From Apostichopus japonicus (Eukaryota > Echinodermata > Holothuroidea > Aspidochirotida > Stichopodidae), in assembly GCF_037975245.1 (NCBI RefSeq), contig NC_092570.1:12315001-12379000 (forward strand): a DNA stretch of 64,000 bases, given 5' to 3'. The notes beneath the pieces are model-generated. The model worked only from the letters and a program-made list of their open reading frames with translations, had not been told where the DNA came from and ran no database searches. The position numbers were made by a program, and so were the translations under genes. Positions 1-11,166 of the stretch are shown here, piece by piece (position 1 is the first letter of the stretch; each line of letters opens with the position of its first letter).

Positions 1-91
1 AGTCCTGAAACCCTGCACAAGTGCTGCATAGTTGCCAGTTGGAACCAGAAAACGAAAAAAACAAATGTGGTTCCGATGCGTATATATATTC

Positions 92-378
92 AAGTGTGGT
101 AAGCCATACATGTTAATATATACATGAATTTGTGCACAACAAAATGAAGAGGATTATCTAAAATATTGACTAATGCAGTAACATTTAAGATATATGCAAC
201 AGGAATCAGCTATCATATTGACAAAGTCTATTTAGTGACATAGTATAACCAGAAAACTAAACGTTTAGTGGTTACAATGCCTAAACATATTCATAGTGTG
301 GTTAGCCATACATGTTAATAAACATGAACTTGTGCACACCAATATGAAGAGGATTGTCTACTGACTAATATGGCAACA
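92..378. repeat. Diverged direct duplication of about 90 bp
   Basis: Two similar stretches, about 92-185 and 292-378, share the core CCATACATGTTAAT and then GTGCACA, AATATGAAGAGGATT-like and TGACTAAT motifs, about 200 bp apart. This is a diverged direct repeat with no coding content. The rest of 1-600 is AT-rich with no gene visible. Confidence 0.6.
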
Positions 379-599
379 TACAAAGAAAGGTATCGTGAAC
401 CAGTTATCATGCTGAGAAGGTATCATCTATTTAATTCACTGGTAAGGATTTTACAGTAATGAATTTTCATTCCAGTTCCTAATGCAAATCCCTTTAAGAT
501 TTGTTAATATACTGAGTGTTCTATATGAGATTGTTTAATTGCACTGGGAAATATTTTGATGGTGCACATTCATCTGGAATAAATCACACAACAAATTAT

Positions 600-700
600 G
601 AATTTGAGACCAATTGAGATAACCTTTTGATCCCTTGAGCCAATTTTGCCATCATTTGAGATAACCTGTTGACCCCTTGAATCTCAGCAGGTGAAACTGG
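600..700. repeat. Short tandem duplication
   Basis: The phrase TGAGATAACC followed by TTGA and CCCTTGA occurs twice about 45 bp apart (near 615 and 658). It is a small local duplication. No gene is visible in 380-950. Confidence 0.5.
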
Positions 701-939
701 ATAATGCTGCTAGAGTGTGCTTAAAGCAATACTACATATCAACTTTCCTTGAACTTTACTGGATGACTGTATGTTCTATTAAAGACTTGTGGAGCCCCAT
801 CACAAAACTGAACTGACCTTGACCAAACCCCTCACCAAGGAATATCATGCCATTGGAGAAGTGACAGATTTATTGTAGCTTTAATTTTGGATTTATCATG
901 TTTAAAAGGTTTCAGACTTTGACACTTGTTGACCTCTAC

Positions 940-3480
940 CAATTTCAATCATGGGCATCTACCTACCAAGTATGACATTGATTCAACTTGTGGTTGATGA
1001 GATATATGGTGTTTACAAGAGCTGTTTTGACTATTTCCCATTAAGCCCCAACAACTCATGAATATTAACGAGGTCTTAAGTAGTGTTGCTACGATAATCG
1101 TTTTCAATATCGGTAACGGCCGATATTTGCAATATCGGCAGCATATCGGTAAAATTTTGCCTAATTGCCGATAACAGCAAACCGATATTGAACTTTTCTT
1201 TTTAACAGCAGAGCTACTTCTTTATACTTGCAATGATTTGTTAATCTGCCCAAGACGATTCATTTCATAAGCGTCAGTTAAACTCAGATTCATTTTCGAT
1301 TAATATCCATGGAAACCTGACCCTCCGTAACCTCTAAAAACACGTCTACAGCGCGCGAATATAACCAATGACCTTCGTGAACCTTGGCCTACACACAGCA
1401 TTAGTGCAGCATATATACACTGTACTAACCATTCATTTTCTCAAAGGCCTCGTGAAAACCTTGAACATGATGCATAACTGCACAGTTCAGCAGTGTTGGA
1501 AAACCTGTTCAATTTCCCGCGAACACACTGCCGATTTCCCGCCGGTGTTCGCCCAGCGAACACGCCGAGCACGCGTAGCTTGCGAGCATAAAGGCGTGGT
1601 GTCCAGGGGCCCGCCTTAGGGCCTTGGTGGGGTCATGGGGTAGAACCCCTCGTGGGGATCCTGGGGGCGAAAGCCCCGAAAAATTTTGGCATTTTTTGCA
1701 TGTCTGGCGATGAAAAATTCGCAGTTGAGGATGCAAAATACTGACAACTTTTTTTATTTAAATTGTCACGAAACTGATGAAAATTTTGAAATGACAAGTT
1801 AGAGTAGCTATATTATGTTATAAAATGAAAAGAGATTTAATCTGTTTTTCAATCTTTAAAAAGCGCAACTTACAAAACTTCCGATAATATGAAACAAACA
1901 ACGTTCAGCAAAGCCCTGTTTCTAGACTGCCTAACAATGATTAGCGTGCACTATGCGTACATTTTTACAACTGCAGCGTTTAACCCTATACCCAACTACC
2001 ACGGTAAATGTGCTGCGAATTTTCCCAGGTACCTTCCCAAACAACTGTAAGCTCATCCCCTGTGTAACACCTGCTTGTTAACATTTTTTGGCACGTTGCC
2101 AGGGAAATTTTTAGTTACGTGAGATCCGTAACCGCCGAGGTGGTTAGGCTATTTGCTATACACTTAACTATGGTAGGATATAATTTTTTCCGTATTTTTG
2201 GAAATTCTAGAAAATACTTTCTTTTCCCCCCGCTTAACAACAGATGTGGTCTTACGGTATATTCACAAATTGATGCACTAGAGCCTTGTTTACATGACAT
2301 TAGTTGCATTTAGTACGATATGCCAGTTTTGCGTGAATTTTTCGAAAGTGTTTTGCTCAATCTTTCGTAATATTTGAAAGGTGTACCACCTTACTTTCCG
2401 TACACAATTGGTCATTTCTCTACAGATTTTCAGTTTTTTTTTTCTATACGGTCAAGGGAATAAGTTGTACATTGAGTATAAACTCAATAAATTATAACTT
2501 TTACATTGTGATCGACAGTTCGTAACCTAATTAAGATGCAATTTTGCAAGTATACGTTAACACTGTAGCTACTTGTAGGTCTTTACGATGTTCAGGCTCA
2601 CATTTATTGCGTCCATTTTATCGTGCAGCGCTGCAGTGAAAAAGATTCCGGTTGGATTTCAATAACCATTTTCTTTTTGAAAACCAGGAAAAGAGTCATT
2701 CTTTTCCACTTAGGACAAAAGGAAAACAAAACACCATATTTTGTTGTTTACTTGAAGATTTATTTGTGAATGTATGCATGACTAAAAGTACGATTTTGCC
2801 TTTATTTTGTCTGTTAAAAAATATCGGTATCGTATCGGTATCGGACCGATATTGGGATGATAATATCGGATATCGGCCAAAACCGATATTGGTGATATCG
2901 GCGCAACACTAGTCTTAAGTTGTTGTTGTTGTTGTTGGAAAGAGCGAATACTTACTATATAGTTACATCACCATACCAAGTATGAACTAAATCGGGCATA
3001 CTGTTGAAGAGATATTGACATTTTAAGAATTCTACATTAGGCCCAGCCCATTCATTAATATTCATGAGATGGAAACTACAAAAAAATATAGGTCACCTCT
3101 ACATCATGGGCATCTACTTACCTAGAATGACATTGATTCAAGTTGTTATTGTTGAGGTATTGTGTAAACAAGCTGTTTTTAACAACTTCCTGCTAAGACC
3201 AACCCACTAATGAATATTAACGAGGAAAAAGTTGTTGAAAAGAACATGTACCTATCATGTAGTTACATCACCATACCATGTATGAACTAAATTGGACATA
3301 AGGTTGAGAGTTACTGACATTTTTAAAAATGTTATGTTAAGCCCTGCCTACTCATCAATATACCTCAGAAGGTAACCACAAACAATAGAGCTCATCTACT
3401 CATCATGAGGTACCTACCTACCAAGTTGATTCAACTTGTGGTTGTTTATAGATATTGTGTGTACAAGCTAGCAGTCACAT
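940..3480. repeat. Diverged tandem repeat field (units of roughly 130-280 bp)
   Basis: Recurring blocks are TACCTACCAAGTATGACATT, TTGATTCAACTTGTGGTTG and AATATTAACGAGG, seen near 960-1070, 3110-3225 and 3395-3450. A second block type, containing CATCACCATACCA and GTATGAACTAAAT, occurs near 2965-2990 and 3265-3295. The array is interrupted by the hAT-type element at 1081-2911 and continues after it. A related copy in the opposite orientation lies near 63640-63720. Function is unknown; this looks like an old interspersed or tandem family. Confidence 0.65.
1081..2911. mobile_element. Non-autonomous hAT-type DNA transposon, 1831 bp
   Basis: The left end reads TAGTGTTGCTACGATAATCG. The reverse complement of the right end reads TAGTGTTGCGCCGATATCAC. 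An exact 8-bp duplication GTCTTAAG sits at 1073-1080 and again at 2912-2919. Both ends are rich in ATATCGG and CCGATATT subterminal motifs (1095-1190 and 2820-2900). An 8-bp duplication and TAGTG-type ends are characteristic of the hAT superfamily. No transposase-length reading frame is present, so it would depend on an enzyme supplied elsewhere. A GC-rich block at 1600-1735 may be a further insertion. The element sits inside the repeat field at 940-3480. Confidence 0.85.
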
Positions 3481-3514
3481 ACACACACATGCATACACAG
3501 CTTTCTAGTCACTT

Positions 3515-5087
3515 CGCCCAACAACCATTTCGCCCAACTGCCATTTCGCCCAACCAGCCTGGTCATTTCGCCCAACCAGCCTGGTCATTTCGCCCAACCA
3601 GCATGGTCATTTCGCCCAACCATCATAGTCATTTCGCCCAACCAGCTTGGTCATTTCGCCCAACCGTGTTGGTCATTTCGCCCAACCTTATTTTTACTAA
3701 TATTCAGTCAGAATAATATTATTTTTTCTATTCCACTAGTTCAATTTGATTTATTTTGGGTTAGGTTACTTCGTAATAGGTAAATAAAAAAGTAAGGTCC
3801 GCTCGATATCGATCGGAGTCTGAGCAGTTATTTCGGGTATAATGGGAGGATTACACTACTTTAGGCGTTTACACATACAGCACTGGGAGTTATATTATTA
3901 TACAAACACAGGGGAATCGGTCTTCATAAAAACCTATCAAACCTAACCCCTAAAACACTGATCCATCCTACTGACTATCAATTCCCGAACGTTTCCTTAT
4001 TAAATTGAAAAAAAATATATAAAACCCGTCCGTAATATTGAATTACTATATTTAATCAATGTAACCACTTTATCAATGTAACCACATATGTAATCACATA
4101 TGTAATCAATTTAACCACGACTTCAAGTTTCCTTAATACTCGGTTCGTATCCCGTAACGTTAACAATTCCCGAACGTTTACTATATCAAACCTATCAAAC
4201 CTAACCCCTAAAACACTGATCCATCCTCAAGATTCCTTAATATTCGGTTCGTATCCTGTAACGTTAAAAATTCCCGAACGTTTCCTTACTAAAGTTATAC
4301 AAAGTAAAGGACTTCAAGGTTCCTTAATATTCGAACGTTTACTATCAAACCTAACCCCTAACACACTGATCAATCCTCAAGATTCCTTAATATTCGGTTC
4401 GTATCCTGTAACGTTAAAAATTCCCGAACGTTTCCTTACTAAAGTTATACAAAGTAAAGGACTTCAAGTTTCCTTAATATTCCTTAATATTCGAACGTTT
4501 ACTATCAAACCTAACCCCTAACACACTGATCAATCCTCAAGTTTCCTTAATATTCGGTTCGTATCCTGTAACGTTAAAAATTCCCGAACGTTTCCTTACT
4601 AAAGTTATACAAAGTAAAGGACTTCAAGTTTCCTTAATATTCCTTAATATTTGAACGTTTACTATCAAACCTAACCCCTAACACACTGATCAATCCTCAA
4701 GTTTCCTTAATATTCGGTTCGTATCCTGTAACGTTAAAAATTCCCGAACGTTTCCTTACTAAAGTTATACAAAGTAAAGGACTTCAAGTTTCCTTAATAT
4801 TCGAACGTTTACTATCAAACCTAACCCCTAACACACTGATCAATCCTCAAGATTCCTTAATATTCGGTTCGTATCCTGTAACGTTAACAATTCCCGAACG
4901 TTTCCTTTTGAAATATCATATTTAATCAAGGTTGGGCGAAATGACCAGACTGGTTGGGCGAAATGACCAGGCTGGTTGGGCGAAATGACCAGGCTGGTTG
5001 GGCGAAATGACCAGGCTGGTTGGGCGAAATGACCAGGCTGGTTGGGCGAAATGGTAAGGTTGGGCGAAATGGCAGTTGGGCGAAATG
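3515..5087. mobile_element. Fold-back-like element with ends made of inverted tandem 22-bp repeats
   Basis: The left arm (about 3515-3686) is a tandem array of a 22-bp unit with core CATTTCGCCCAACCAG. The right arm (about 4930-5087) is the same unit in reverse orientation, GTTGGGCGAAATGACCAG. Both outer ends carry a variant CATTTCGCCCAACTGCC copy. The centre holds a separate direct repeat array. Terminal arms built from short tandem repeats are the hallmark of fold-back transposons such as the TU family of sea urchins. I did not find a clear target duplication, so the exact ends are uncertain. Open frames through the arms are repeat translation, not genes. Confidence 0.65.
4130..4925. repeat. 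Tandem array, about 155-bp unit, 5 copies
   Basis: GAACGTTTACTATCAAACC recurs near 4334, 4493, 4654 and 4802, with a variant near 4174. Each is followed by a block ending TATTCGGTTCGTATCCTGTA and by CCCGAACGTTTCCTTACT. It occupies the centre of the fold-back-like element at 3515-5087. No coding content. Confidence 0.8.
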
Positions 5088-5862
5088 TCCTGCTTCCCAT
5101 ACACACACCAGCACCATTGCAAAAGTTACTGAACCTTTGGCATGGAAACCAAAAATGATACAACCAAGTATGCAAGAAATTACCCGTCCTGTGAAAACTC
5201 CAACCTCCATGTTACCCTGTTACCGTGACGCACTGTTATCAATTTGTGGTTTTGTAAGCTTAGTTGGTTTGTTTCATTTGTATTTCTTTTTAAGTGCACT
5301 CATCTTAGCTTGATTAAATTTACAGCAAGCTGGTGCATATGGCTGAAAGGGAACAATATGTGGAGGTGAATGGTCTTCTGTGTCTGATTGCAATTCTTCC
5401 AGAACAATTGTTTACTTGGCAACTGACTGGAAAGTAGGTTAGCCAAAGCTTTTCTACAAGCAAGGTGATTTAGCATCCATGGCATTCTATGTGACCTTCC
5501 TTCCAACAACATTTCCCATACCTCTCCCACTGCTTTCATTACAAAGATGTCCAGGAAGTTGAAAAGTTGAGTTGTTGTTGGTTACATATAGGGAAACATT
5601 TTCTTCATGAACAATGACAGTGATCATTTCAAACTATATGCAGTGCACTGAAATAGTTTACAGATGGACCTGTTAGAGTGCTTAAAATACTGAAAAAGGT
5701 TTGTATGTATTGTAAAATGATAGAAAAGACACCATTGCCAATGCATTCTGATGCCAGACATAGGCCAAATAAGTTCTGTATCCAAGAAGATATATGGCCT
5801 AGACATGTATGGACTCCTGGTAAACCTTATTGAAACAAGTATGCAAACAAGCAAACACTTAC
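5088..5862 (-). other. Intron of the PRKX-like gene, no further exon seen
   Basis: If the minus-strand exon at 5863-5995 is real, this stretch and everything to the left edge is its first coding intron. I looked for the next kinase exon (glycine-rich loop beginning T-G-T-F-G-R) in 1-5862 and did not find one. It probably lies outside the window. Confidence 0.5.
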
Positions 5863-5995
5863 CAACTGTGGAAAGCAATTCAAATTCTTGCAATTTGTAC
5901 TTTCTCTCTCCTTGTGGCTGTGGTGGAGGTAACTCCTTCATTTTTGAAGAATTGTTCCTCGTCTTTGAGCCTTTCTTGATGCGACTTGAGGCCAT
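5863..5995 (-). CDS. First coding exon of a PRKX-like cAMP-dependent protein kinase catalytic subunit (partial)
   Basis: This 133-nt exon encodes 44 residues plus one base of the next codon. The start ATG is at 5995-5993 and the exon ends at a consensus donor (CAGTTG followed by GTAAGT). The N-terminus is basic and polar (MASSRIKKGSKTRNN) with a short proline run. It ends with YKLQEFELLSTVG, matching the start of the AGC kinase domain in PRKX (family pattern Y-x-L-x-D/E-F-x-x-L-x-T-V-G). In the family the next residues are the glycine-rich ATP-binding loop, so the donor falls exactly where the loop would continue on the next exon. PRKX is a serine/threonine kinase regulated by cAMP through PKA regulatory subunits. 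The rest of the gene lies to the left, beyond an intron of at least 5.8 kb. A related PKA catalytic subunit is the main alternative. Confidence 0.7.
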
Positions 5996-7299
5996 ATTCC
6001 CACTCAGAGGCTAGATGAAAACTTTGTCTAGAAATAATTCAAGACTGACAATAAACTGCAATTTATTTCAATGAATACCAAGTTTAGAAATTGATTAATA
6101 TTTTAGCTAAAAGTGCAAGGTAATTATTAATTGTCCAATTAACTCTAATTTCAGTAATTGTAACTGTAAAGCCAGGCATGTCTGAATGTGACAAGTTGGC
6201 CAAATATGAGAAATTATTTCAGTACCTGACATGTTTCAATGTTAATGCCGTCAAATCTTCACTTGCGCTAATAGGGCTTATAATCACCAACACGAAAGTC
6301 AGTTTACGCCACTTCGACTGCAGTTTAAAGTTTGTACACTAATTTGCTATTGCCTTGGTTATGTCCAGTATATACTAACAACAGGTTACAAATCTTGGCT
6401 AGGCTCCCAGAATAGTTTCCCAGGAGTCAGACAATGCGTCTTGCTGATAAGCCCTAGCCTAGTAACCGAGAAAGGAATGGTTACCATTTCAAATAAGATT
6501 TCAGTCATAATCTGTCTTTCGCTTCAGAAGAAGTCTGTAATCCTCTTTTTATAACAATGTTGAATCGCTTTATCGGAAAACGTTACCGGCAAGAAAGTGG
6601 TTTCACAATCGATGAGAATAGATGAGTAACATTTATACGTCTTGCGCTAGATGATGCAGAACAAACTGAAAGTGACCGGTACTTTTAGACTGACCTGCAC
6701 TGCTCGTGAACTTATTCTCAAAAGGCAGCAAAACTTTATCCGTTTGAATAGGCTTCCACGTTCAGTATACCTGCAATACAGACCGCGGTAAATCAGGCAG
6801 AGCCGAATGATTATTTACAGGAACGGCTAATATCCAGCTACTGGTCCCCAAACTTAGTTAATTCCAACAGTTCGTACAACTAATATAATAGGTTTGCGTG
6901 TGTTCGAAAGAGGATGGTGCAACTTAAACGCTCCACAGTTATATCAAGTTTACTGTACACCGAACGTTCCACTCACGACACTCGCACCGTGAACGAGAAC
7001 AGCAGATACTCAAGTTCGTCTCAGGAATTGGCTGTTCCGTTTACTATGTGTACTCCCCAACATATTAGCGCCACTAATTTCTAGGCTGTGAATAGACTTG
7101 GGGTTTCTAAACGTTCCCGGGGTGCAGAATATGGAGGTAGGAAATATATGCGTATACCAACCCACACGTACATGTATGTAATTTTTTTATGCCGTCTGTA
7201 TACATACATGGGGAAAAGACTTAACTATAGACTCCTGTTAAGTAGAGACCCTATACTCTACTGTTAAGGGGCCCAAAAGAAAAATGACTATTTTTTCTT

Positions 7300-7330
7300 G
7301 GGGAGGGGGTTGAGGGGGAGGGGGAGGGGA
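7300..7330 (+). other. G-rich tract with G-quadruplex potential
   Basis: Six runs of at least four G separated by one to three bases (GGGGAGGGGGTTGAGGGGGA and onward) fit the usual intramolecular G-quadruplex pattern. It is about 1.3 kb upstream of the PRKX-like start codon. Function is not shown. Confidence 0.6.
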
Positions 7331-8683
7331 TGGTTTGACCGATATTTTGAAAGTAATAAAAATGATGGAAGAATTTTCTTACCTGTCTGTTGGTAATAAA
7401 TTGTATTTATATCTCATGGACGGTGTTTCGCTCTGTTAGAAGGGATGGGGATTACATTTACATATTCTTTCTTTCTAAGTATTCCTATTCGCCATATGAA
7501 ATCTACCATTGTTCGATGTCAAAGAAGAAAAACTATTATTTAAAAATGAATGGGGTCTGTGGTGGCCATACTTTCGTACACGGTTGGCATTTAAAAAAAA
7601 CCGGACGAAGCGCTATCAAATTATATTTCAATAGCTTTAAGGCTGGAAAACGTACAGAGAAAAAATATTTTATGTGAATTAACTATTATTGCAATAACTA
7701 TTAACTACAATCGACCATGTGCTATATAAGGTACAACCGAACATGTGTCTGGTTACCAGACTATAGCCCATTTCATATGTGAAGGGGCCAGGGCCATCAT
7801 CATCCGTAGGCCTAGTGGTTTCCTATAGCTGTATAGGCTCACCGGCGAAGGGTGGCAAAGTGCGACGTGGGATGGCATTGTTTTCAATATACTATCACAT
7901 AGACAAATAAGATGCTTCATTTTGTTGCTTAATGATTGCATTTTGTTGGAAAATCGGAACCAATCACGGGGCAATTCTAGACCACTTTATGCCTTGGATA
8001 ATTGCGCAGGCATCTACTGACCTCAAGGAGTGCAAATATTAGGTTGAGTAGCCAAAACTCTAAGCTCTCCCAGGAAAAATGATAATAAGAAAATCATGAT
8101 CAGAGAGAATTGAATGTGTTGTAAATGGTCAGCTATAAAGTGAGGGCGTCGCTCGAACAAACCTAAATCCAGGCTTAATTTATGATAATCATTTGTGCAA
8201 GTTATAATTGTACTCATACAAGATAGTGCTAGGACAAGAAACCTTAATGTGCTGATACACTCTGCTTCTGCAGCCTCAATCGACCCTTTATATAATTGCA
8301 TCAGGTTCAGTGACGTACTGACAAGAAGGAACTGGGCTCCGGTGAAGCAATAGATATGGGGTCCAGAGGCGAGTCGGAGTACACATTTGGTACCTCTAGA
8401 TGCCCGGATATGACACTGAGGCATCCTCAGACCGTAAAGTGTACATGTGACCCGTTTTGTTGAGTGATTACAAGTTTAACACCACTCTTGCCAATTCGCC
8501 TGCCCTCGGTCGGCTCCAGCGGTTGGGTGTTACATTTTATGGGGAAGGGGGGTGGTCGTTCTTGTTACCGGTTCCCCGTTGGACCCGTGCCCTGGGAGAC
8601 CACACCACCCACACAGGCCTATTTAAGCCGATGATAAGGTTACCACCATATTAAACTGTAATTGCACGGATCAAGGGGCCCTT

Positions 8684-8733
8684 CTTGACATAACACCGAC
8701 ATGATCACATTGTCAGTCTCGGTGTTACTAGCG
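8684..8733. repeat. Short inverted repeat
   Basis: TAACACCGAC is followed about 20 bp later by its near complement ending CGGTGTTA, giving a potential hairpin. No flanking terminator or gene is evident. Confidence 0.4.
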
Positions 8734-9589
8734 AACTGGTTAAGGGTGGATCAAGTCTGTTTGGTTTTCGTATGCCGGCTCTGTCTCGCAAAGGTGATCT
8801 TCTTTAAGTACCACTAAATTTCTATGAAGGCTATGGTACATAATAACTTTAATAGATCCTCTCAGAGTTTATACCAATGAAAGCGATGGTTCTATAATTA
8901 ATCTGCTTCCGCTCTGAGTCAAGCTTATAGTTATAACGACTAGTTCTATCATCACAAGTACCAGCTCGTTCAATCCTGTTCAAAATAAATAAAAAACTGT
9001 ATGGTTTTGCTTGCATTCTTTTCAGTATAGTGTTTGTCCATTTATCATACAGCATGCAGAAGTAGCTTAACACATAGTGTTGTGTTGATATAATGGTCTT
9101 AAGAATTGACTAAGTAGATGGGAATTTGCCTATAGCATATCAAAATCAATGAGAAGCTTCTGGAAATCGATATCTTCTGTCAGAGTGATCAATTGGGACG
9201 GACAGCAACACAAAGGCTGTCTTTGGATAAAATGAAATGAATATATCAACGTTAGTTGACTCGATCGTCTGCAAACATAATAAGCTATGTATGCCACAAT
9301 GTGAAGCAAATAGGGTAATCTTTATGACCTTCTGATGAAGGGTCCATTGTATGGCTTTTCCATTCACATCAGCGTTAGCTTATAACCTTAACGTGTGGAA
9401 TTCCATACAAGATTATGCATCACATGTTAAACGTGTACTTGTGAGCATGACTTGCGGTACATTCAAATTTCAGTGTAGGCATAGAAATTATGGGATCATG
9501 GATAAAGTTCATGTGTTAATGGCGGTTTTTGGATCGTTCAGAATGTTTTGCATCAACCAAGAGAGTCACAGGCACTGATATTTTTCTAT

Positions 9590-9858
9590 CCATCCATCCA
9601 TCCATCCATCCATCCATCCATCCATCCATCCATCCATCCATCCATCCATCCATCCATCCATCCATCCATCCATCCATCCATCCATCCATCCATCCATCCA
9701 TCCATCCATCCATCCATCCATCCATCCATCCATCCATCCATCCATCCATCCATCCATCCATCCATCCATCCATCCATCCATCCATCCATCCATCCATCCA
9801 TCCATCCATCCATCCATCCATCCATCCATCCATCCATCCATCCATCCATCCATCCATT
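9590..9858. repeat. (TCCA)n tetranucleotide microsatellite, about 67 units
   Basis: An almost perfect TCCA/TGGA run of about 268 bp. It reads open in several frames (SIHP on plus, MDGW on minus) because the unit contains no stop in those frames. These are not genes. Confidence 0.98.
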
Positions 9859-10378
9859 ATGGTGTATTTTCTTCATATTATCTTAGAAATGTATATTATC
9901 ATCATACAGCTAATACAGCTATTATGTGCAGGTAAACTTATAATTAATTTTACTAAAAGAAACCGTTGGAAACACCCAATGAAGCTTATAAAAAGAAAAG
10001 AAAGTAGACTGACCATGAATACATTAATGTTCTGGTACATGATACCGTGAGTCTCACTAACAACATTGTGAGGAACATTGAAATAATTCAATGATGACCA
10101 GTATCCAACCTTATACATTAAGTTAAGTGTCATTGTCTCTTTTTTGAAAATTTAACAAATAGTTAACGTTCAGCTAGGAATGCACGCACGGGCAAGGAGG
10201 AGGGGTGATCACTGTGGGCGCTCTTGCCCCCCCCCCCCCACCCACCAAAGAGAAATAATTCTAAGCAATAGCTCTAGATATGTTCTATATGTACTTTATA
10301 CCCACTTACCATCCCAATGTCTTAAACTAAATGACTGACATTCATTGGGTAAATGAGAACATCAGACTATAATCTTTA

Positions 10379-10641
10379 TTAAAGGACTTGAAGACTCGCC
10401 CCGACCACGTGCCGCCATCTGAAAAATTACCGACGGTAGCAAGCTGTGGTGTCTAACCTGCAGGGAGTTTACATAACAACTCCCTGGTCTAACACTTCTG
10501 TCTTTGAGCCTTTGAAAAAGATCCTGCTAGGATCGAAACCTCAGGCCAACTTACTTCTACACTTCTGTTACACCTCATTCGAAACTGGTCAGATTACCGG
10601 CATGAGACGTTTCTTTGTGCGCGAGTCTTCTCACCCTTTAA
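10379..10641 (-). mobile_element. TTAA-flanked MITE, short diverged copy
   Basis: TTAA lies at 10379-10382 and 10638-10641. The ends AAGGACTTGAAGACTCGCCC and (reverse strand) AAAGGGTGAGAAGACTCGCG match the terminal inverted repeats of the family at 24139 and 25945. The middle differs from the longer copies: it has a hairpin (CAGGGAGTT ... AACTCCCTG) and an unrelated stretch. Length is 263 bp and there is no coding content. Confidence 0.8.
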
Positions 10642-11166
10642 ACCAATCAGTTCTAGATTCATGTTCGGGAGAAGTTAATTGGAAAACATTTCTTACTATT
10701 TTACCTTATGTTTCAGCATTCAATGACCGTTGAACTTCCTAAACTTGGGATATGTTTCTTTTCAGTGTGATGTTTTTTATAGGCTATAGAATGACAGCTT
10801 GTCGTTTGATATACTTTCACTTTTTTCGCGTTTGCGGGCAGCCTCGATTACCTAACGTGAAGAGATCTATCACTGCCTGTTTCTTGAGCTGTTCAACTTG
10901 TTATTAGAACGAAATGAGCTCAGGCTCTCCAGGCACGTATGAGCTCAGGCACTTATGTAAACGATCATGGTCGCATAACATTAACATAACTGTACAGGTA
11001 CCGTACCACATTTAGAGTATTGCACGTACGCCTGAAGGGTTGACGGAAAATAGGCCTAAAGTCACCTATAATGATTTTGGGGCATTTTCTGAGTCATTTT
11101 TTCATGCTTGGATGTTGAAGAGGGTGAAATAAATTATCGATTTCTTAAAAATCTGGAGGAGGTGAT

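Larger units (their letters stand above)
5996..9590. other. Gene-free region upstream of the PRKX-like exon
   Basis: 5996-7100 should hold the 5' untranslated region and promoter of the minus-strand kinase gene; I could not identify a TATA box or initiator with confidence. 7100-9590 contains only short chance reading frames without splice context. The one item of note is the G-rich tract listed separately. Confidence 0.5.

Noticed and set aside
4195-4830. CCTAACCCCTAA phrases as telomere-like DNA
   Set aside because: They occur once per 155-bp unit and are not tandem TTAGGG repeats.
5330-5450. Plus-strand frame after TTTACAG at 5324 (KLVHMAEREQYVEVNG) as an exon
   Set aside because: It has an acceptor-like start but stops after about 36 codons. 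No recognisable protein and no upstream exon to join.
8023-8424. Minus-strand open frame of 133 codons
   Set aside because: No family resemblance, no splice context and no supporting neighbours.
9516-10050. Frames with SIHP or MDGW repeats
   Set aside because: Translation of the (TCCA)n microsatellite.
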